A DNA stretch of 64,000 nt from Loxodes magnus (taxonomy: Eukaryota > Ciliophora > Karyorelictea > Loxodida > Loxodidae), in contig CAMPDV010000883.1 of NCBI GenBank assembly GCA_946699065.1, positions 95,633-159,632 on the forward strand, read 5' to 3'. The notes under the pieces are model-generated. The model was not told the origin of the DNA. It saw only the letters and a list, made by a program, of their open reading frames with translations, and did no database searches. Position numbers and translations under genes: made by a program. Shown piece by piece: positions 1 to 13,701 of the stretch (positions within the stretch are counted from its first letter, which is position 1; each line of letters opens with the position of its first letter).

Positions 1-87
1 TCTTGTCTTTCAAGATGTAATTAAAATTTATTGCAATTAAGTATTTTAATTGGAACTCATTGATATATAATATGCAGTCAAAAATAT

Positions 88-142
88 CCTAGACTTACTT
101 ATATCCAAGACTTATTAAATGTTCAGAAATTTCCGAGACTTA
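88..142 (+). promoter_or_regulatory. Triplicated CCNAGACTTA motif in each spacer
   Basis: AGACTTA occurs at 91-97, 108-114 and 136-142, each time preceded by CC and one variable base. The trio recurs in every spacer of both arms. A repeated binding site for an activator of the array genes is a reasonable guess, but no factor can be named. Confidence 0.35.
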
Positions 143-311
143 ATTATATCTATCAACTTTATTACGATATCGGTTAAACTTATCATTTTTATAGATTTGT
201 TACTGAGAGAGAGATATGGTATTTAAAAATTATATATCAGTTTTTCACTGAAAAATAAAACCCCAATGCTATTGTAAAAAAACTAATAAAAAAAAGATTA
301 CTAAAATATGA

Positions 312-319
312 TATATAAG
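312..319 (+). promoter_or_regulatory. TATA-like box before array gene
   Basis: TATATAAG lies 97 bases before the ATG and is conserved in all units. In DNA this AT-rich a chance match is easy, so the position and conservation are the only support. Confidence 0.3.
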
Positions 320-415
320 CAGAACATTCGTTTTTTCTAAAAAATGTAAAAACTTCTCGCGATCATTCTAAGTTTGGTTGTTTCCATTCAAAGTTACAAA
401 AGCGGAGTGTAGCAA

Positions 416-1369
416 ATGTTACAAAAGAATCAATATAGCTATTATGACTCACTTGCTAGTTATGATTATGTATAACCTTATGAGACTGATAAAGCTGTTT
501 ACGTCTACAACTACGATTATACCACAAGTCCATCATATTATTATTACAATTCACTCGAAAGTCCCTATGTTTATGATTCTCTCTCATCGGATGCTTACGA
601 TTATACTGCCTAATCATCTTATTACTATTATGATTCACTCGAAAGTCCCTATGTTTATGATTCTCTCTCATCAGATGCTTATACTGCATAACCATCTTAT
701 TACTATTATGATTCATTCATACAAAAATCATTAAAACCCTATGCTTATTACTAGTATGATTCCCCCTATAGTTACGACTAATCATATTATTATTATGATT
801 CTCTCTCATCAGATGCTTATAGTTATGCACCTTATTACTACTATGATTCACTCTTAGAAAAGTCAGAAAGACCTTATAGTTACTCACAGGCACCATCATA
901 TTATTATTATGATTCATTCTTACAAAAATCAGAAAGACCTTATAGTTATGCATAGGTACCCTATTACTATTATGATTCCCTTTTGGAAAAATCAGATAAA
1001 GCTATTTACGCCTATGATTACGCATATTACTATTATGATTCATTCTTACAAAAATCAGAAAAACCATATAGTTATGCACAGGCACCTTATTACTACTATG
1101 ATTCCTTATTAGAGAAATCAGATATTTATGCCTATTCTTAGTCATATTATTACTATGATTCATTCTTACAAAAATCAGAAAGACCTTATAGTTATGCACA
1201 GGCACCCTATTATTACTACGATTCTTTATTAGAGAAATCAGAATCACCTGTTTATATCTATAGTTACGATTATTCAGTACCACCATCATATTATTACTAT
1301 GATGACCAACCAAATTACGATTATGCAGAAAAATTAAGTTACAGTTATTATGATTACTAGTTTGATTGA
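416..1369 (+). CDS. Tyrosine-rich repetitive protein, copy L1 (317 aa)
   Basis: With UAA and UAG read as Gln this is an uninterrupted frame from the first in-frame ATG to UGA. About 96 of 317 residues are Tyr by hand count. The protein is built from about a dozen repeats of 20-28 residues centred on YYYYDS, with linkers such as LLEKSERPYSYAQAP and SSDAYSYAP; there are twelve YYYY blocks. It has no Cys, Gly, His or Trp, no signal peptide and no hydrophobic segment. Eight Gln codons are UAA or UAG, and the UAG in one AQVP linker aligns with CAG or CAA in sister linkers. Composition resembles Tyr/Ser/Gln low-complexity domains of the FUS/EWS kind or dityrosine-forming structural proteins; that comparison is inference. 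I recognise no family. Basic form: one 38-residue SSDAYSYAP module, type A, one DIYAYSQS module. Confidence 0.85.
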
Positions 1370-1854
1370 GAATACAACTTTTTTATTTATTTTTTTTACT
1401 CTTAATCTCTTTTTTACTCATTTAAATATAATGTAAAATCTTGTCTTTCAAGATGTAATTAAAATTTATTGCAATTAAGTATTTTAATTGGAACTCATTG
1501 ATATATAATATGCAGTCAAAAATATCCTAGACTTACTTTATATCCAAGACTTATTAAATGTTCAGAAATTTCCGAGACTTAATTATATCTATCAACTTTA
1601 TTACGATATCGGTTAAACTTATCATTTTTATAGATTTGTTACTGAAGAGAGATATGGTATTTAAAAATTATATATCAGTTTTTCACTGAAAAATAAAACC
1701 CCAATGCTATTGTAAAAAAACTAATAAAAAAAACGATTACTAAAATATGATATATAAGCAGAACATTCGTTTTTTCTAAAAAATGTAAAAACTTCTCGCG
1801 ATCATTCTAAGTTTGGTTGTTTCCATTCAAAGTTACAAAAGCGGAGTGTAGCAA
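1370..1854 (+). other. Inter-gene spacer (3' tail plus next 5' flank)
   Basis: The 485-base spacer begins with a T-rich tract of about 50 bases just after the UGA. Length changes in its T runs from unit to unit fit untranslated DNA and support UGA as the true stop. The remainder repeats the 5' flank described for 1-415. All other spacers in the two arms have the same content. Confidence 0.6.
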
Positions 1855-2923
1855 ATGTTACAAAAGAATCAATATAGCTATTATGACTCACTTGCTAGTT
1901 ATGATTATGTATAACCTTATGAGACTGATAAAGCTGTTTACGTCTACAACTACGATTATACCACAAGTCCATCATATTATTATTACAATTCACTCGAAAG
2001 TCCCTATGTTTATGATTCTCTCTCATCGGATGCTTACGATTATACTGCCTAATCATCTTATTACTATTATGATTCACTCGAAAGTCCCTATGTTTATGAT
2101 TCTCTCTCATCAGATGCTTATACTGCATAACCATCTTATTACTATTATGATTCATTCATACAAAAATCATTAAAACCCTATGCTTATTACTAGTATGATT
2201 CCCCCTATAGTTACGACTAATCATATTATTATTATGATTCTCTCTCATCAGATGCTTATAGTTATGCACCTTATTACTACTATGATTCACTCTTAGAAAA
2301 GTCAGAAAGACCTTATAGTTACTCACAGGCACCATCATATTATTATTATGATTCTCTCTCATCAGATGCTTATAGTTATGCACCTTATTACTACTATGAT
2401 TCACTCTTAGAAAAGTCAGAAAGACCTTATAGTTACTCACAGGCACCATCATATTATTATTATGATTCATTCTTACAAAAATCAGAAAGACCTTATAGTT
2501 ATGCATAGGTACCCTATTACTATTATGATTCCCTTTTGGAAAAATCAGATAAAGCTATTTACGCCTATGATTACGCATATTACTATTATGATTCATTCTT
2601 ACAAAAATCAGAAAAAACCATATAGTTATGCACAGGCACCTTATTACTACTATGATTCCTTATTAGAGAAATCAGATATTTATGCCTATTCTTAGTCATA
2701 TTATTACTATGATTCATTCTTACAAAAATCAGAAAGACCTTATAGTTATGCACAGGCACCCTATTATTACTACGATTCTTTATTAGAGAAATCAGAATCA
2801 CCTGTTTATATCTATAGTTACGATTATTCAGTACCACCATCATATTATTACTATGATGACCAACCAAATTACGATTATGCAGAAAAATTAAGTTACAGTT
2901 ATTATGATTACTAGTTTGATTGA
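1855..2923 (+). CDS. Tyrosine-rich protein, copy L2, frame-shifted
   Basis: Two SSDAYSYAP modules, type A. The copy is 1069 bases, one more than its intact sister L3. The extra base lies in an A run at 2612-2617 (six A instead of five), upstream of the last two modules. Copy R9 in the other arm has the same change. Confidence 0.75.
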
Positions 2924-3406
2924 GAATACAACTTTTTTATTTATTTTTTTTACTCTTAATCTCTTTTTTACTCATTTAAATATAATGTAAAATCTTGTCT
3001 TTCAAGATGTAATTAAAATTTATTGCAATTAAGTATTTTAATTGGAACTCATTGATATATAATATGCAGTCAAAAATATCCTAGACTTACTTTATATCCA
3101 AGACTTATTAAATGTTCAGAAATTTCCGAGACTTAATTATATCTATCAACTTTATTACGATATCGGTTAAACTTATCATTTTTATAGATTTGTTACTGAA
3201 GAGAGATATGGTATTTAAAATTATATATCAGTTTTTCACTGAAAAATAAAACCCCAATGCTATTGTAAAAAAACTAATAAAAAAACGATTACTAAAATAT
3301 GATATATAAGCAGAACATTCGTTTTTTCTAAAAAATGTAAAAACTTCTCGCGATCATTCTAAGTTTGGTTGTTTCCATTCAAAGTTACAAAAGCGGAGTG
3401 TAGCAA

Positions 3407-4474
3407 ATGTTACAAAAGAATCAATATAGCTATTATGACTCACTTGCTAGTTATGATTATGTATAACCTTATGAGACTGATAAAGCTGTTTACGTCTACA
3501 ACTACGATTATACCACAAGTCCATCATATTATTATTACAATTCACTCGAAAGTCCCTATGTTTATGATTCTCTCTCATCGGATGCTTACGATTATACTGC
3601 CTAATCATCTTATTACTATTATGATTCACTCGAAAGTCCCTATGTTTATGATTCTCTCTCATCAGATGCTTATACTGCATAACCATCTTATTACTATTAT
3701 GATTCATTCATACAAAAATCATTAAAACCCTATGCTTATTACTAGTATGATTCCCCCTATAGTTACGACTAATCATATTATTATTATGATTCTCTCTCAT
3801 CAGATGCTTATAGTTATGCACCTTATTACTACTATGATTCACTCTTAGAAAAGTCAGAAAGACCTTATAGTTACTCACAGGCACCATCATATTATTATTA
3901 TGATTCTCTCTCATCAGATGCTTATAGTTATGCACCTTATTACTACTATGATTCACTCTTAGAAAAGTCAGAAAGACCTTATAGTTACTCACAGGCACCA
4001 TCATATTATTATTATGATTCATTCTTACAAAAATCAGAAAGACCTTATAGTTATGCATAGGTACCCTATTACTATTATGATTCCCTTTTGGAAAAATCAG
4101 ATAAAGCTATTTACGCCTATGATTACGCATATTACTATTATGATTCATTCTTACAAAAATCAGAAAAACCATATAGTTATGCACAGGCACCTTATTACTA
4201 CTATGATTCCTTATTAGAGAAATCAGATATTTATGCCTATTCTTAGTCATATTATTACTATGATTCATTCTTACAAAAATCAGAAAGACCTTATAGTTAT
4301 GCACAGGCACCCTATTATTACTACGATTCTTTATTAGAGAAATCAGAATCACCTGTTTATATCTATAGTTACGATTATTCAGTACCACCATCATATTATT
4401 ACTATGATGACCAACCAAATTACGATTATGCAGAAAAATTAAGTTACAGTTATTATGATTACTAGTTTGATTGA
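3407..4474 (+). CDS. Tyrosine-rich protein, copy L3 (355 aa)
   Basis: Intact 1068-base frame with two SSDAYSYAP modules and type A middle, ending QFD then UGA. It is the commonest form in the right arm as well. Confidence 0.85.
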
Positions 4475-4959
4475 GAATACAACTTTTTTATTTATTTTTT
4501 TTACTCTTAATCTCTTTTTTTACTCATTTAAATATAATGTAAAATCTTGTCTTTCAAGATGTAATTAAAATTTATTGCAATTAAGTATTTTAATTGGAAC
4601 TCATTGATATATAATATGCAGTCAAAAATATCCTAGACTTACTTTATATCCAAGACTTATTAAATGTTCAGAAATTTCCGAGACTTAATTATATCTATCA
4701 ACTTTATTACGATATCGGTTAAACTTATCATTTTTATAGATTTGTTACTGAAGAGAGATATGGTATTTAAAAATTATATATCAGTTTTTCACTGAAAAAT
4801 AAAACCCCAATGCTATTGTAAAAAAACTAATAAAAAAACGATTACTAAAATATGATATATAAGCAGAACATTCGTTTTTTCTAAAAAATGTAAAAACTTC
4901 TCGCGATCATTCTAAGTTTGGTTGTTTCCATTCAAAGTTACAAAAGCGGAGTGTAGCAA

Positions 4960-5914
4960 ATGTTACAAAAGAATCAATATAGCTATTATGACTCACTTGC
5001 TAGTTATGATTATGTATAACCTTATGAGACTGATAAAGCTGTTTACGTCTACAACTACGATTATACCACAAGTCCATCATATTATTATTACAATTCACTC
5101 GAAAGTCCCTATGTTTATGATTCTCTCTCATCGGATGCTTACGATTATACTGCCTAATCATCTTATTACTATTATGATTCACTCGAAAGTCCCCTATGTT
5201 TATGATTCTCTCTCATCAGATGCTTATACTGCATAACCATCTTATTACTATTATGATTCATTCATACAAAAATCATTAAAACCCTATGCTTATTACTAGT
5301 ATGATTCCCCCTATAGTTACGACTAATCATATTATTATTATGATTCTCTCTCATCAGATGCTTATAGTTATGCACCTTATTACTACTATGATTCACTCTT
5401 AGAAAAGTCAGAAAGACCTTATAGTTACTCACAGGCACCATCATATTATTATTATGATTCATTCTTACAAAAATCAGAAAGACCTTATAGTTATGCATAG
5501 GTACCCTATTACTATTATGATTCCCTTTTGGAAAAATCAGATAAAGCTATTTACGCCTATGATTACGCATATTACTATTATGATTCATTCTTACAAAAAT
5601 CAGAAAAACCATATAGTTATGCACAGGCACCTTATTACTACTATGATTCCTTATTAGAGAAATCAGATATTTATGCCTATTCTTAGTCATATTATTACTA
5701 TGATTCATTCTTACAAAAATCAGAAAGACCTTATAGTTATGCACAGGCACCCTATTATTACTACGATTCTTTATTAGAGAAATCAGAATCACCTGTTTAT
5801 ATCTATAGTTACGATTATTCAGTACCACCATCATATTATTACTATGATGACCAACCAAATTACGATTATGCAGAAAAATTAAGTTACAGTTATTATGATT
5901 ACTAGTTTGATTGA
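4960..5914 (+). CDS. Tyrosine-rich protein, copy L4, frame-shifted
   Basis: One SSDAYSYAP module, type A, 955 bases. One extra C at 5191-5194 breaks the frame in the second YVYDS repeat. It is otherwise like L1. Confidence 0.75.
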
Positions 5915-6397
5915 GAATACAACTTTTTTATTTATTTTTTTTACTCTTAATCTCTTTTTTACTCATTTAAATATAATGTAAAATCTTGTCTTTCAAGATG
6001 TAATTAAAATTTATTGCAATTAAGTATTTTAATTGGAACTCATTGATATATAATATGCAGTCAAAAATATCCTAGACTTACTTTATATCCAAGACTTATT
6101 AAATGTTCAGAATTTCCGAGACTTAATTATATCTATCAACTTTATTACGATATCGGTTAAACTTATCATTTTTATAGATTTGTTACTGAAGAGAGATATG
6201 GTATTTAAAAATTATATATCAGTTTTTCACTGAAAAATAAAACCCCAATGCTATTGTAAAAAAACTAATAAAAAAACGATTACTAAAATATGATATATAA
6301 GCAGAACATTCGTTTTTTCTAAAAAATGTAAAAACTTCTCGCGATCATTCTAAGTTTGGTTGTTTCCATTCAAAGTTACAAAAGCGGAGTGTAGCAA

Positions 6398-7351
6398 ATG
6401 TTACAAAAGAATCAATATAGCTATTATGACTCACTTGCTAGTTATGATTATGTATAACCTTATGAGACTGATAAAGCTGTTTACGTCTACAACTACGATT
6501 ATACCACAAGTCCATCATATTATTATTACAATTCACTCGAAAGTCCCTATGTTTATGATTCTCTCTCATCGGATGCTTACGATTATACTGCCTAATCATC
6601 TTATTACTATTATGATTCACTCGAAAGTCCCTATGTTTATGATTCTCTCTCATCAGATGCTTATACTGCATAACCATCTTATTACTATTATGATTCATTC
6701 ATACAAAAATCATTAAAACCCTATGCTTATTACTAGTATGATTCCCCCTATAGTTACGACTAATCATATTATTATTATGATTCTCTCTCATCAGATGCTT
6801 ATAGTTATGCACCTTATTACTACTATGATTCACTCTTAGAAAAGTCAGAAAGACCTTATAGTTACTCACAGGCACCATCATATTATTATTATGATTCATT
6901 CTTACAAAAATCAGAAAGACCTTATAGTTATGCATAGGTACCCTATTACTATTATGATTCACTCTTATAAAAGTCAGAAAGACCTTATAGTTACTCACAG
7001 GCACCATCATATTACTATTATGATTCATTCTTACAAAAATCAGAAAAACCATATAGTTATGCACAAGCACCTTATTACTACTATGATTCCTTACTAGAGA
7101 AATCAGATATTTATGCCTATTCTTAGTCATATTATTACTATGATTCATTCTTACAAAAATCAGAAAGACCTTATAGTTATGCACAGGCACCCTATTATTA
7201 CTACGATTCTTTATTAGAGAAATCAGAATCACCTGTTTATATCTATAGTTACGATTATTCAGTACCACCATCATATTATTACTATGATGACCAACCAAAT
7301 TACGATTATGCAGAAAAATTAAGTTACAGTTATTATGATTACTAGTTTTGA
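6398..7351 (+). CDS. Tyrosine-rich protein, copy L5, altered C-terminus (317 aa)
   Basis: First type B copy, with one SSDAYSYAP module. One extra T at 7346-7349 brings a UGA forward by one codon, so the protein ends QF instead of QFD. Confidence 0.8.
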
Positions 7352-7839
7352 TTGAGAATACAACTTTTTTATTTATTTTTTTTACTCTTAATCTCTTTTT
7401 TACTCATTTAAATATAATGTAAAATCTTGTCTTTCAAGATGTAATTAAAATTTATTGCAATTAAGTATTTTAATTGGAACTCATTGATATATAATATGCA
7501 GTCAAAAATATCCTAGACTTACTTTATATCCAAGACTTATTAAATGTTCAGAAATTTCCGAGACTTAATTATATCTATCAACTTTATTACGATATCGGTT
7601 AAACTTATCATTTTTATAGATTTGTTACTGAAGAGAGATATGGTATTTAAAAATTATATATCAGTTTTTCACTGAAAAATAAAACCCCAATGCTATTGTA
7701 AAAAAACTAATAAAAAAACGATTACTAAAATATGATATATAAGCAGAACATTCGTTTTTTCTAAAAAATGTAAAAACTTCTCGCGATCATTCTAAGTTTG
7801 GTTGTTTCCATTCAAAGTTACAAAAGCGGAGTGTAGCAA

Positions 7840-8910
7840 ATGTTACAAAAGAATCAATATAGCTATTATGACTCACTTGCTAGTTATGATTATGTATAAC
7901 CTTATGAGACTGATAAAGCTGTTTACGTCTACAACTACGATTATACCACAAGTCCATCATATTATTATTACAATTCACTCGAAAGTCCCTATGTTTATGA
8001 TTCTCTCTCATCGGATGCTTACGATTATACTGCCTAATCATCTTATTACTATTATGATTCACTCGAAAGTCCATATGTTTATGATTCTCTCTCATCAGAT
8101 GCTTATACTGCATAACCATCTTATTACTATTATGATTCATTCATACAAAAATCATTAAAACCCTATGCTTATTACTAGTATGATTCCCCCTATAGTTACG
8201 ACTAATCATATTATTATTATGATTCTCTCTCATCAGATGCTTATAGTTATGCACCTTATTACTACTATGATTCACTCTTAGAAAAGTCAGAAAGACCTTA
8301 TAGTTACTCACAGGCACCATCATATTATTATTATGATTCTCTCTCATCAGATGCTTATAGTTATGCACCTTATTACTACTATGATTCACTCTTAGAAAAG
8401 TCAGAAAGACCTTATAGTTACTCACAGGCACCATCATATTATTATTATGATTCATTCTTACAAAAATCAGAAAGACCTTATAGTTATGCATAGGTACCCT
8501 ATTACTATTATGATTCACTCTTATAAAAGTCAGAAAGACCTTATAGTTACTCACAGGCACCATCATATTACTATTATGATTCATTCTTACAAAAATCAGA
8601 AAAACCATATAGTTATGCACAAGCACCTTATTACTACTATGATTCCTTACTAGAGAAATCAGATATTTATGCCTATTCTTAGTCATATTATTACTATGAT
8701 TCATTCTTACAAAAATCAGAAAGACCTTATAGTTATGCACAGGCACCCTATTATTACTACGATTCTTTATTAGAGAAATCAGAATCACCTGTTTATATCT
8801 ATAGTTACGATTATTCAGTACCACCATCATATTATTACTATGATGACCAACCAAATTACGATTATGCAGAAAAATTAAGTTACAGTTATTATGATTACTA
8901 GTTTGATTGA
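7840..8910 (+). CDS. Tyrosine-rich protein, copy L6 (356 aa)
   Basis: Intact, two SSDAYSYAP modules, type B. A silent C-to-A change in the Pro codon of the second SPYVYDS repeat marks this copy. Confidence 0.85.
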
Positions 8911-9394
8911 GAATACAACTTTTTTATTTATTTTTTTTACTCTTAATCTCTTTTTTACTCATTTAAATATAATGTAAAATCTTGTCTTTCAAGATGTAAT
9001 TAAAATTTATTGCAATTAAGTATTTTAATTGGAACTCATTGATATATAATATGCAGTCAAAAATATCCTAGACTTACTTTATATCCAAGACTTATTAAAT
9101 GTTCAGAAATTTCCGAGACTTAATTATATCTATCAACTTTATTACGATATCGGTTAAACTTATCATTTTTATAGATTTGTTACTGAAGAGAGATATGGTA
9201 TTTAAAAATTATATATCAGTTTTTCACTGAAAAATAAAACCCCAATGCTATTGTAAAAAAACTAATAAAAAAACGATTACTAAAATATGATATATAAGCA
9301 GAACATTCGTTTTTTCTAAAAAATGTAAAAACTTCTCGCGATCATTCTAAGTTTGGTTGTTTCCATTCAAAGTTACAAAAGCGGAGTGTAGCAA

Positions 9395-10466
9395 ATGTTA
9401 CAAAAGAATCAATATAGCTATTATGACTCACTTGCTAGTTATGATTATGTATAACCTTATGAGACTGATAAAGCTGTTTACGTCTACAACTACGATTATA
9501 CCACAAGTCCATCATATTATTATTACAATTCACTCGAAAGTCCCTATGTTTATGATTCTCTCTCATCGGATGCTTACGATTATACTGCCTAATCATCTTA
9601 TTACTATTATGATTCACTCGAAAGTCCCTATGTTTATGATTCTCTCTCATCAGATGCTTATACTGCATAACCATCTTATTACTATTATGATTCATTCATA
9701 CAAAAATCATTAAAACCCTATGCTTATTACTAGTATGATTCCCCCTATAGTTACGACTAATCATATTATTATTATGATTTCTCTCTCATCAGATGCTTAT
9801 AGTTATGCACCTTATTACTACTATGATTCACTCTTAGAAAAGTCAGAAAGACCTTATAGTTACTCACAGGCACCATCATATTATTATTATGATTCTCTCT
9901 CATCAGATGCTTATAGTTATGCACCTTATTACTACTATGATTCACTCTTAGAAAAGTCAGAAAGACCTTATAGTTACTCACAGGCACCATCATATTATTA
10001 TTATGATTCATTCTTACAAAAATCAGAAAGACCTTATAGTTATGCATAGGTACCCTATTACTATTATGATTCACTCTTATAAAAGTCAGAAAGACCTTAT
10101 AGTTACTCACAGGCACCATCATATTACTATTATGATTCATTCTTACAAAAATCAGAAAAACCATATAGTTATGCACAAGCACCTTATTACTACTATGATT
10201 CCTTACTAGAGAAATCAGATATTTATGCCTATTCTTAGTCATATTATTACTATGATTCATTCTTACAAAAATCAGAAAGACCTTATAGTTATGCACAGGC
10301 ACCCTATTATTACTACGATTCTTTATTAGAGAAATCAGAATCACCTGTTTATATCTATAGTTACGATTATTCAGTACCACCATCATATTATTACTATGAT
10401 GACCAACCAAATTACGATTATGCAGAAAAATTAAGTTACAGTTATTATGATTACTAGTTTGATTGA
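9395..10466 (+). CDS. Tyrosine-rich protein, copy L7, frame-shifted
   Basis: Two SSDAYSYAP modules, type B, 1072 bases. One extra T at 9778-9780 shifts the frame at a YYYYDS motif. Confidence 0.75.
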
Positions 10467-10951
10467 GAATACAACTTTTTTATTTATTTTTTTTACTCTT
10501 AATCTCTTTTTTACTCATTTAAATATAATGTAAAATCTTGTCTTTCAAGATGTAATTAAAATTTATTGCAATTAAGTATTTTAATTGGAACTCATTGATA
10601 TATAATATGCAGTCAAAAATATCCTAGACTTACTTTATATCCAAGACTTATTAAATGTTCAGAAATTTCCGAGACTTAATTATATCTATCAACTTTATTA
10701 CGATATCGGTTAAACTTATCATTTTTATAGATTTGTTACTGAAGAGAGATATGGTATTTAAAAATTATATATCAGTTTTTCACTGAAAAATAAAACCCCA
10801 ATGCTATTGTAAAAAAACTAATAAAAAAACGATTACTAAAATATGATATATAAGCAGAACATTCGTTTTTTCTAAAAAAATGTAAAAACTTCTCGCGATC
10901 ATTCTAAGTTTGGTTGTTTCCATTCAAAGTTACAAAAGCGGAGTGTAGCAA

Positions 10952-12022
10952 ATGTTACAAAAGAATCAATATAGCTATTATGACTCACTTGCTAGTTATG
11001 ATTATGTATAACCTTATGAGACTGATAAAGCTGTTTACGTCTACAACTACGATTATACCACAAGTCCATCATATTATTATTACAATTCACTCGAAAGTCC
11101 CTATGTTTATGATTCTCTCTCATCGGATGCTTACGATTATACTGCCTAATCATCTTATTACTATTATGATTCACTCGAAAGTCCCTATGTTTATGATTCT
11201 CTCTCATCAGATGCTTATACTGCATAACCATCTTATTACTATTATGATTCATTCATACAAAAATCATTAAAACCCTATGCTTATTACTAGTATGATTCCC
11301 CCTATAGTTACGACTAATCATATTATTATTATGATTCTCTCTCATCAGATGCTTATAGTTATGCACCTTATTACTACTATGATTCACTCTTAGAAAAGTC
11401 AGAAAGACCTTATAGTTACTCACAGGCACCATCATATTATTATTATGATTCTCTCTCATCAGATGCTTATAGTTATGCACCTTATTACTACTATGATTCA
11501 CTCTTAGAAAAGTCAGAAAGACCTTATAGTTACTCACAGGCACCATCATATTATTATTATGATTCATTCTTACAAAAATCAGAAAGACCTTATAGTTATG
11601 CATAGGTACCCTATTACTATTATGATTCACTCTTATAAAAGTCAGAAAGACCTTATAGTTACTCACAGGCACCATCATATTACTATTATGATTCATTCTT
11701 ACAAAAATCAGAAAAACCATATAGTTATGCACAAGCACCTTATTACTACTATGATTCCTTACTAGAGAAATCAGATATTTATGCCTATTCTTAGTCATAT
11801 TATTACTATGATTCATTCTTACAAAAATCAGAAAGACCTTATAGTTATGCACAGGCACCCTATTATTACTACGATTCTTTATTAGAGAAATCAGAATCAC
11901 CTGTTTATATCTATAGTTACGATTATTCAGTACCACCATCATATTATTACTATGATGACCAACCAAATTACGATTATGCAGAAAAATTAAGTTACAGTTA
12001 TTATGATTACTAGTTTGATTGA
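10952..12022 (+). CDS. Tyrosine-rich protein, copy L8 (356 aa)
   Basis: Intact, two SSDAYSYAP modules, type B. The spacers on both sides have homopolymer length changes only. Confidence 0.85.
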
Positions 12023-12510
12023 GAATACAACTTTTTTATTTATTTTTTTTTACTCTTAATCTCTTTTTTACTCATTTAAATATAATGTAAAATCTTGTCT
12101 TTCAAGATGTAATTAAAATTTATTGCAATTAAGTATTTTAATTGGAACTCATTGATATATAATATGCAGTCAAAAATATCCTAGACTTACTTTATATCCA
12201 AGACTTATTAAATGTTCAGAAATTTCCGAGACTTAATTATATCTATCAACTTTATTACGATATCGGTTAAACTTATCATTTTTATAGATTTGTTACTGAA
12301 GAGAGATATGGTATTTAAAAATTATATATCAGTTTTTTCACTGAAAAATAAAACCCCCAATGCTATTGTAAAAAAAACTAATAAAAAAACGATTACTAAA
12401 ATATGATATATAAGCAGAACATTCGTTTTTTCTAAAAAATGTAAAAACTTCTCGCGATCATTCTAAGTTTGGTTGTTTCCATTCAAAGTTACAAAAGCGG
12501 AGTGTAGCAA

Positions 12511-13701
12511 ATGTTACAAAAGAATCAATATAGCTATTATGACTCACTTGCTAGTTATGATTATGTATAACCTTATGAGACTGATAAAGCTGTTTACGTC
12601 TACAACTACGATTATACCACAAGTCCATCATATTATTATTACAATTCACTCGAAAGTCCCTATGTTTATGATTCTCTCTCATCGGATGCTTACGATTATA
12701 CTGCCTAATCATCTTATTACTATTATGATTCACTCGAAAGTCCCTATGTTTATGATTCTCTCTCATCAGATGCTTATACTGCATAACCATCTTATTACTA
12801 TTATGATTCATTCATACAAAAATCATTAAAACCCTATGCTTATTACTAGTATGATTCCCCCTATAGTTACGACTAATCATATTATTATTATGATTCTCTC
12901 TCATCAGATGCTTATAGTTATGCACCTTATTACTACTATGATTCACTCTTAGAAAAGTCAGAAAGACCTTATAGTTACTCACAGGCACCATCATATTATT
13001 ATTATGATTCTCTCTCATCAGATGCTTATAGTTATGCACCTTATTACTACTATGATTCACTCTTAGAAAAGTCAGAAAGACCTTATAGTTACTCACAGGC
13101 ACCATCATATTATTATTATGATTCATTCTTACAAAAATCAGAAAGACCTTATAGTTATGCATAGGTACCCTATTACTATTATGATTCACTCTTATAAAAG
13201 TCAGAAAGACCTTATAGTTACTCACAGGCACCATCATAATACTATTATGATTCATTCTTACAAAAATCAGAAAAACCATATAGTTATGCACAAGCACCTT
13301 ATTACTACTATGATTCCTTACTAGAGAAATCAGATATTTATGCCTATTCTTAGTCATATTATTACTATGATTCATTCTTACAAAAATCAGAAAGACCTTA
13401 TAGTTATGCACAAGCACCTTATTACTACTATGATTCCTTACTAGAGAAATCAGATATTTATGCCTATTCTTAGTCATATTATTACTATGATTCATTCTTA
13501 CAAAAATCAGAAAGACCTTATAGTTATGCACAGGCACCCTATTATTACTACGATTCTTTATTAGAGAAATCAGAATCACCTGTTTATATCTATAGTTACG
13601 ATTATTCAGTACCACCATCATATTATTACTATGATGACCAACCAAATTACGATTATGCAGAAAAATTAAGTTACAGTTATTATGATTACTAGTTTGATTG
13701 A
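12511..13701 (+). CDS. Tyrosine-rich protein, copy L9 (396 aa)
   Basis: Intact long form with a duplicated 40-residue DIYAYSQS module. One Tyr of a YYYY block is changed to UAA (Gln) near 13238. Copy L11 carries the same private change and the same duplication. Confidence 0.85.

Larger units (their letters stand above)
1..415 (+). promoter_or_regulatory. Representative array spacer and 5' flank
   Basis: This AT-rich spacer recurs before every gene. It holds a short dyad TCTTG/CAAGA (1-15), a 7-base dyad CAATTAA/TTAATTG (34-52), three AGACTTA motifs (88-142), a near-palindrome tttttcactgaaaaa (241-255) and a TATA-like sequence about 97 bases before the ATG. No reading in it resembles a gene. 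Its conservation across more than 30 copies may reflect recent duplication only, so regulatory function is inference. Confidence 0.5.

Noticed and set aside
378-734. A 118-residue + strand frame beginning MFPFKVTKAEC in each unit.
   Set aside because: Overlaps the tyrosine-rich gene in another frame; it exists only under the standard code and lacks the internal repeat logic of the real frame.
456-1313. Long Met/Asn/His-rich antisense frames repeated in every unit (for example MNHNSNKM...).
   Set aside because: They are the complement of TAT/GAT/TCA codons of the tyrosine-rich gene and recur only because the gene does.
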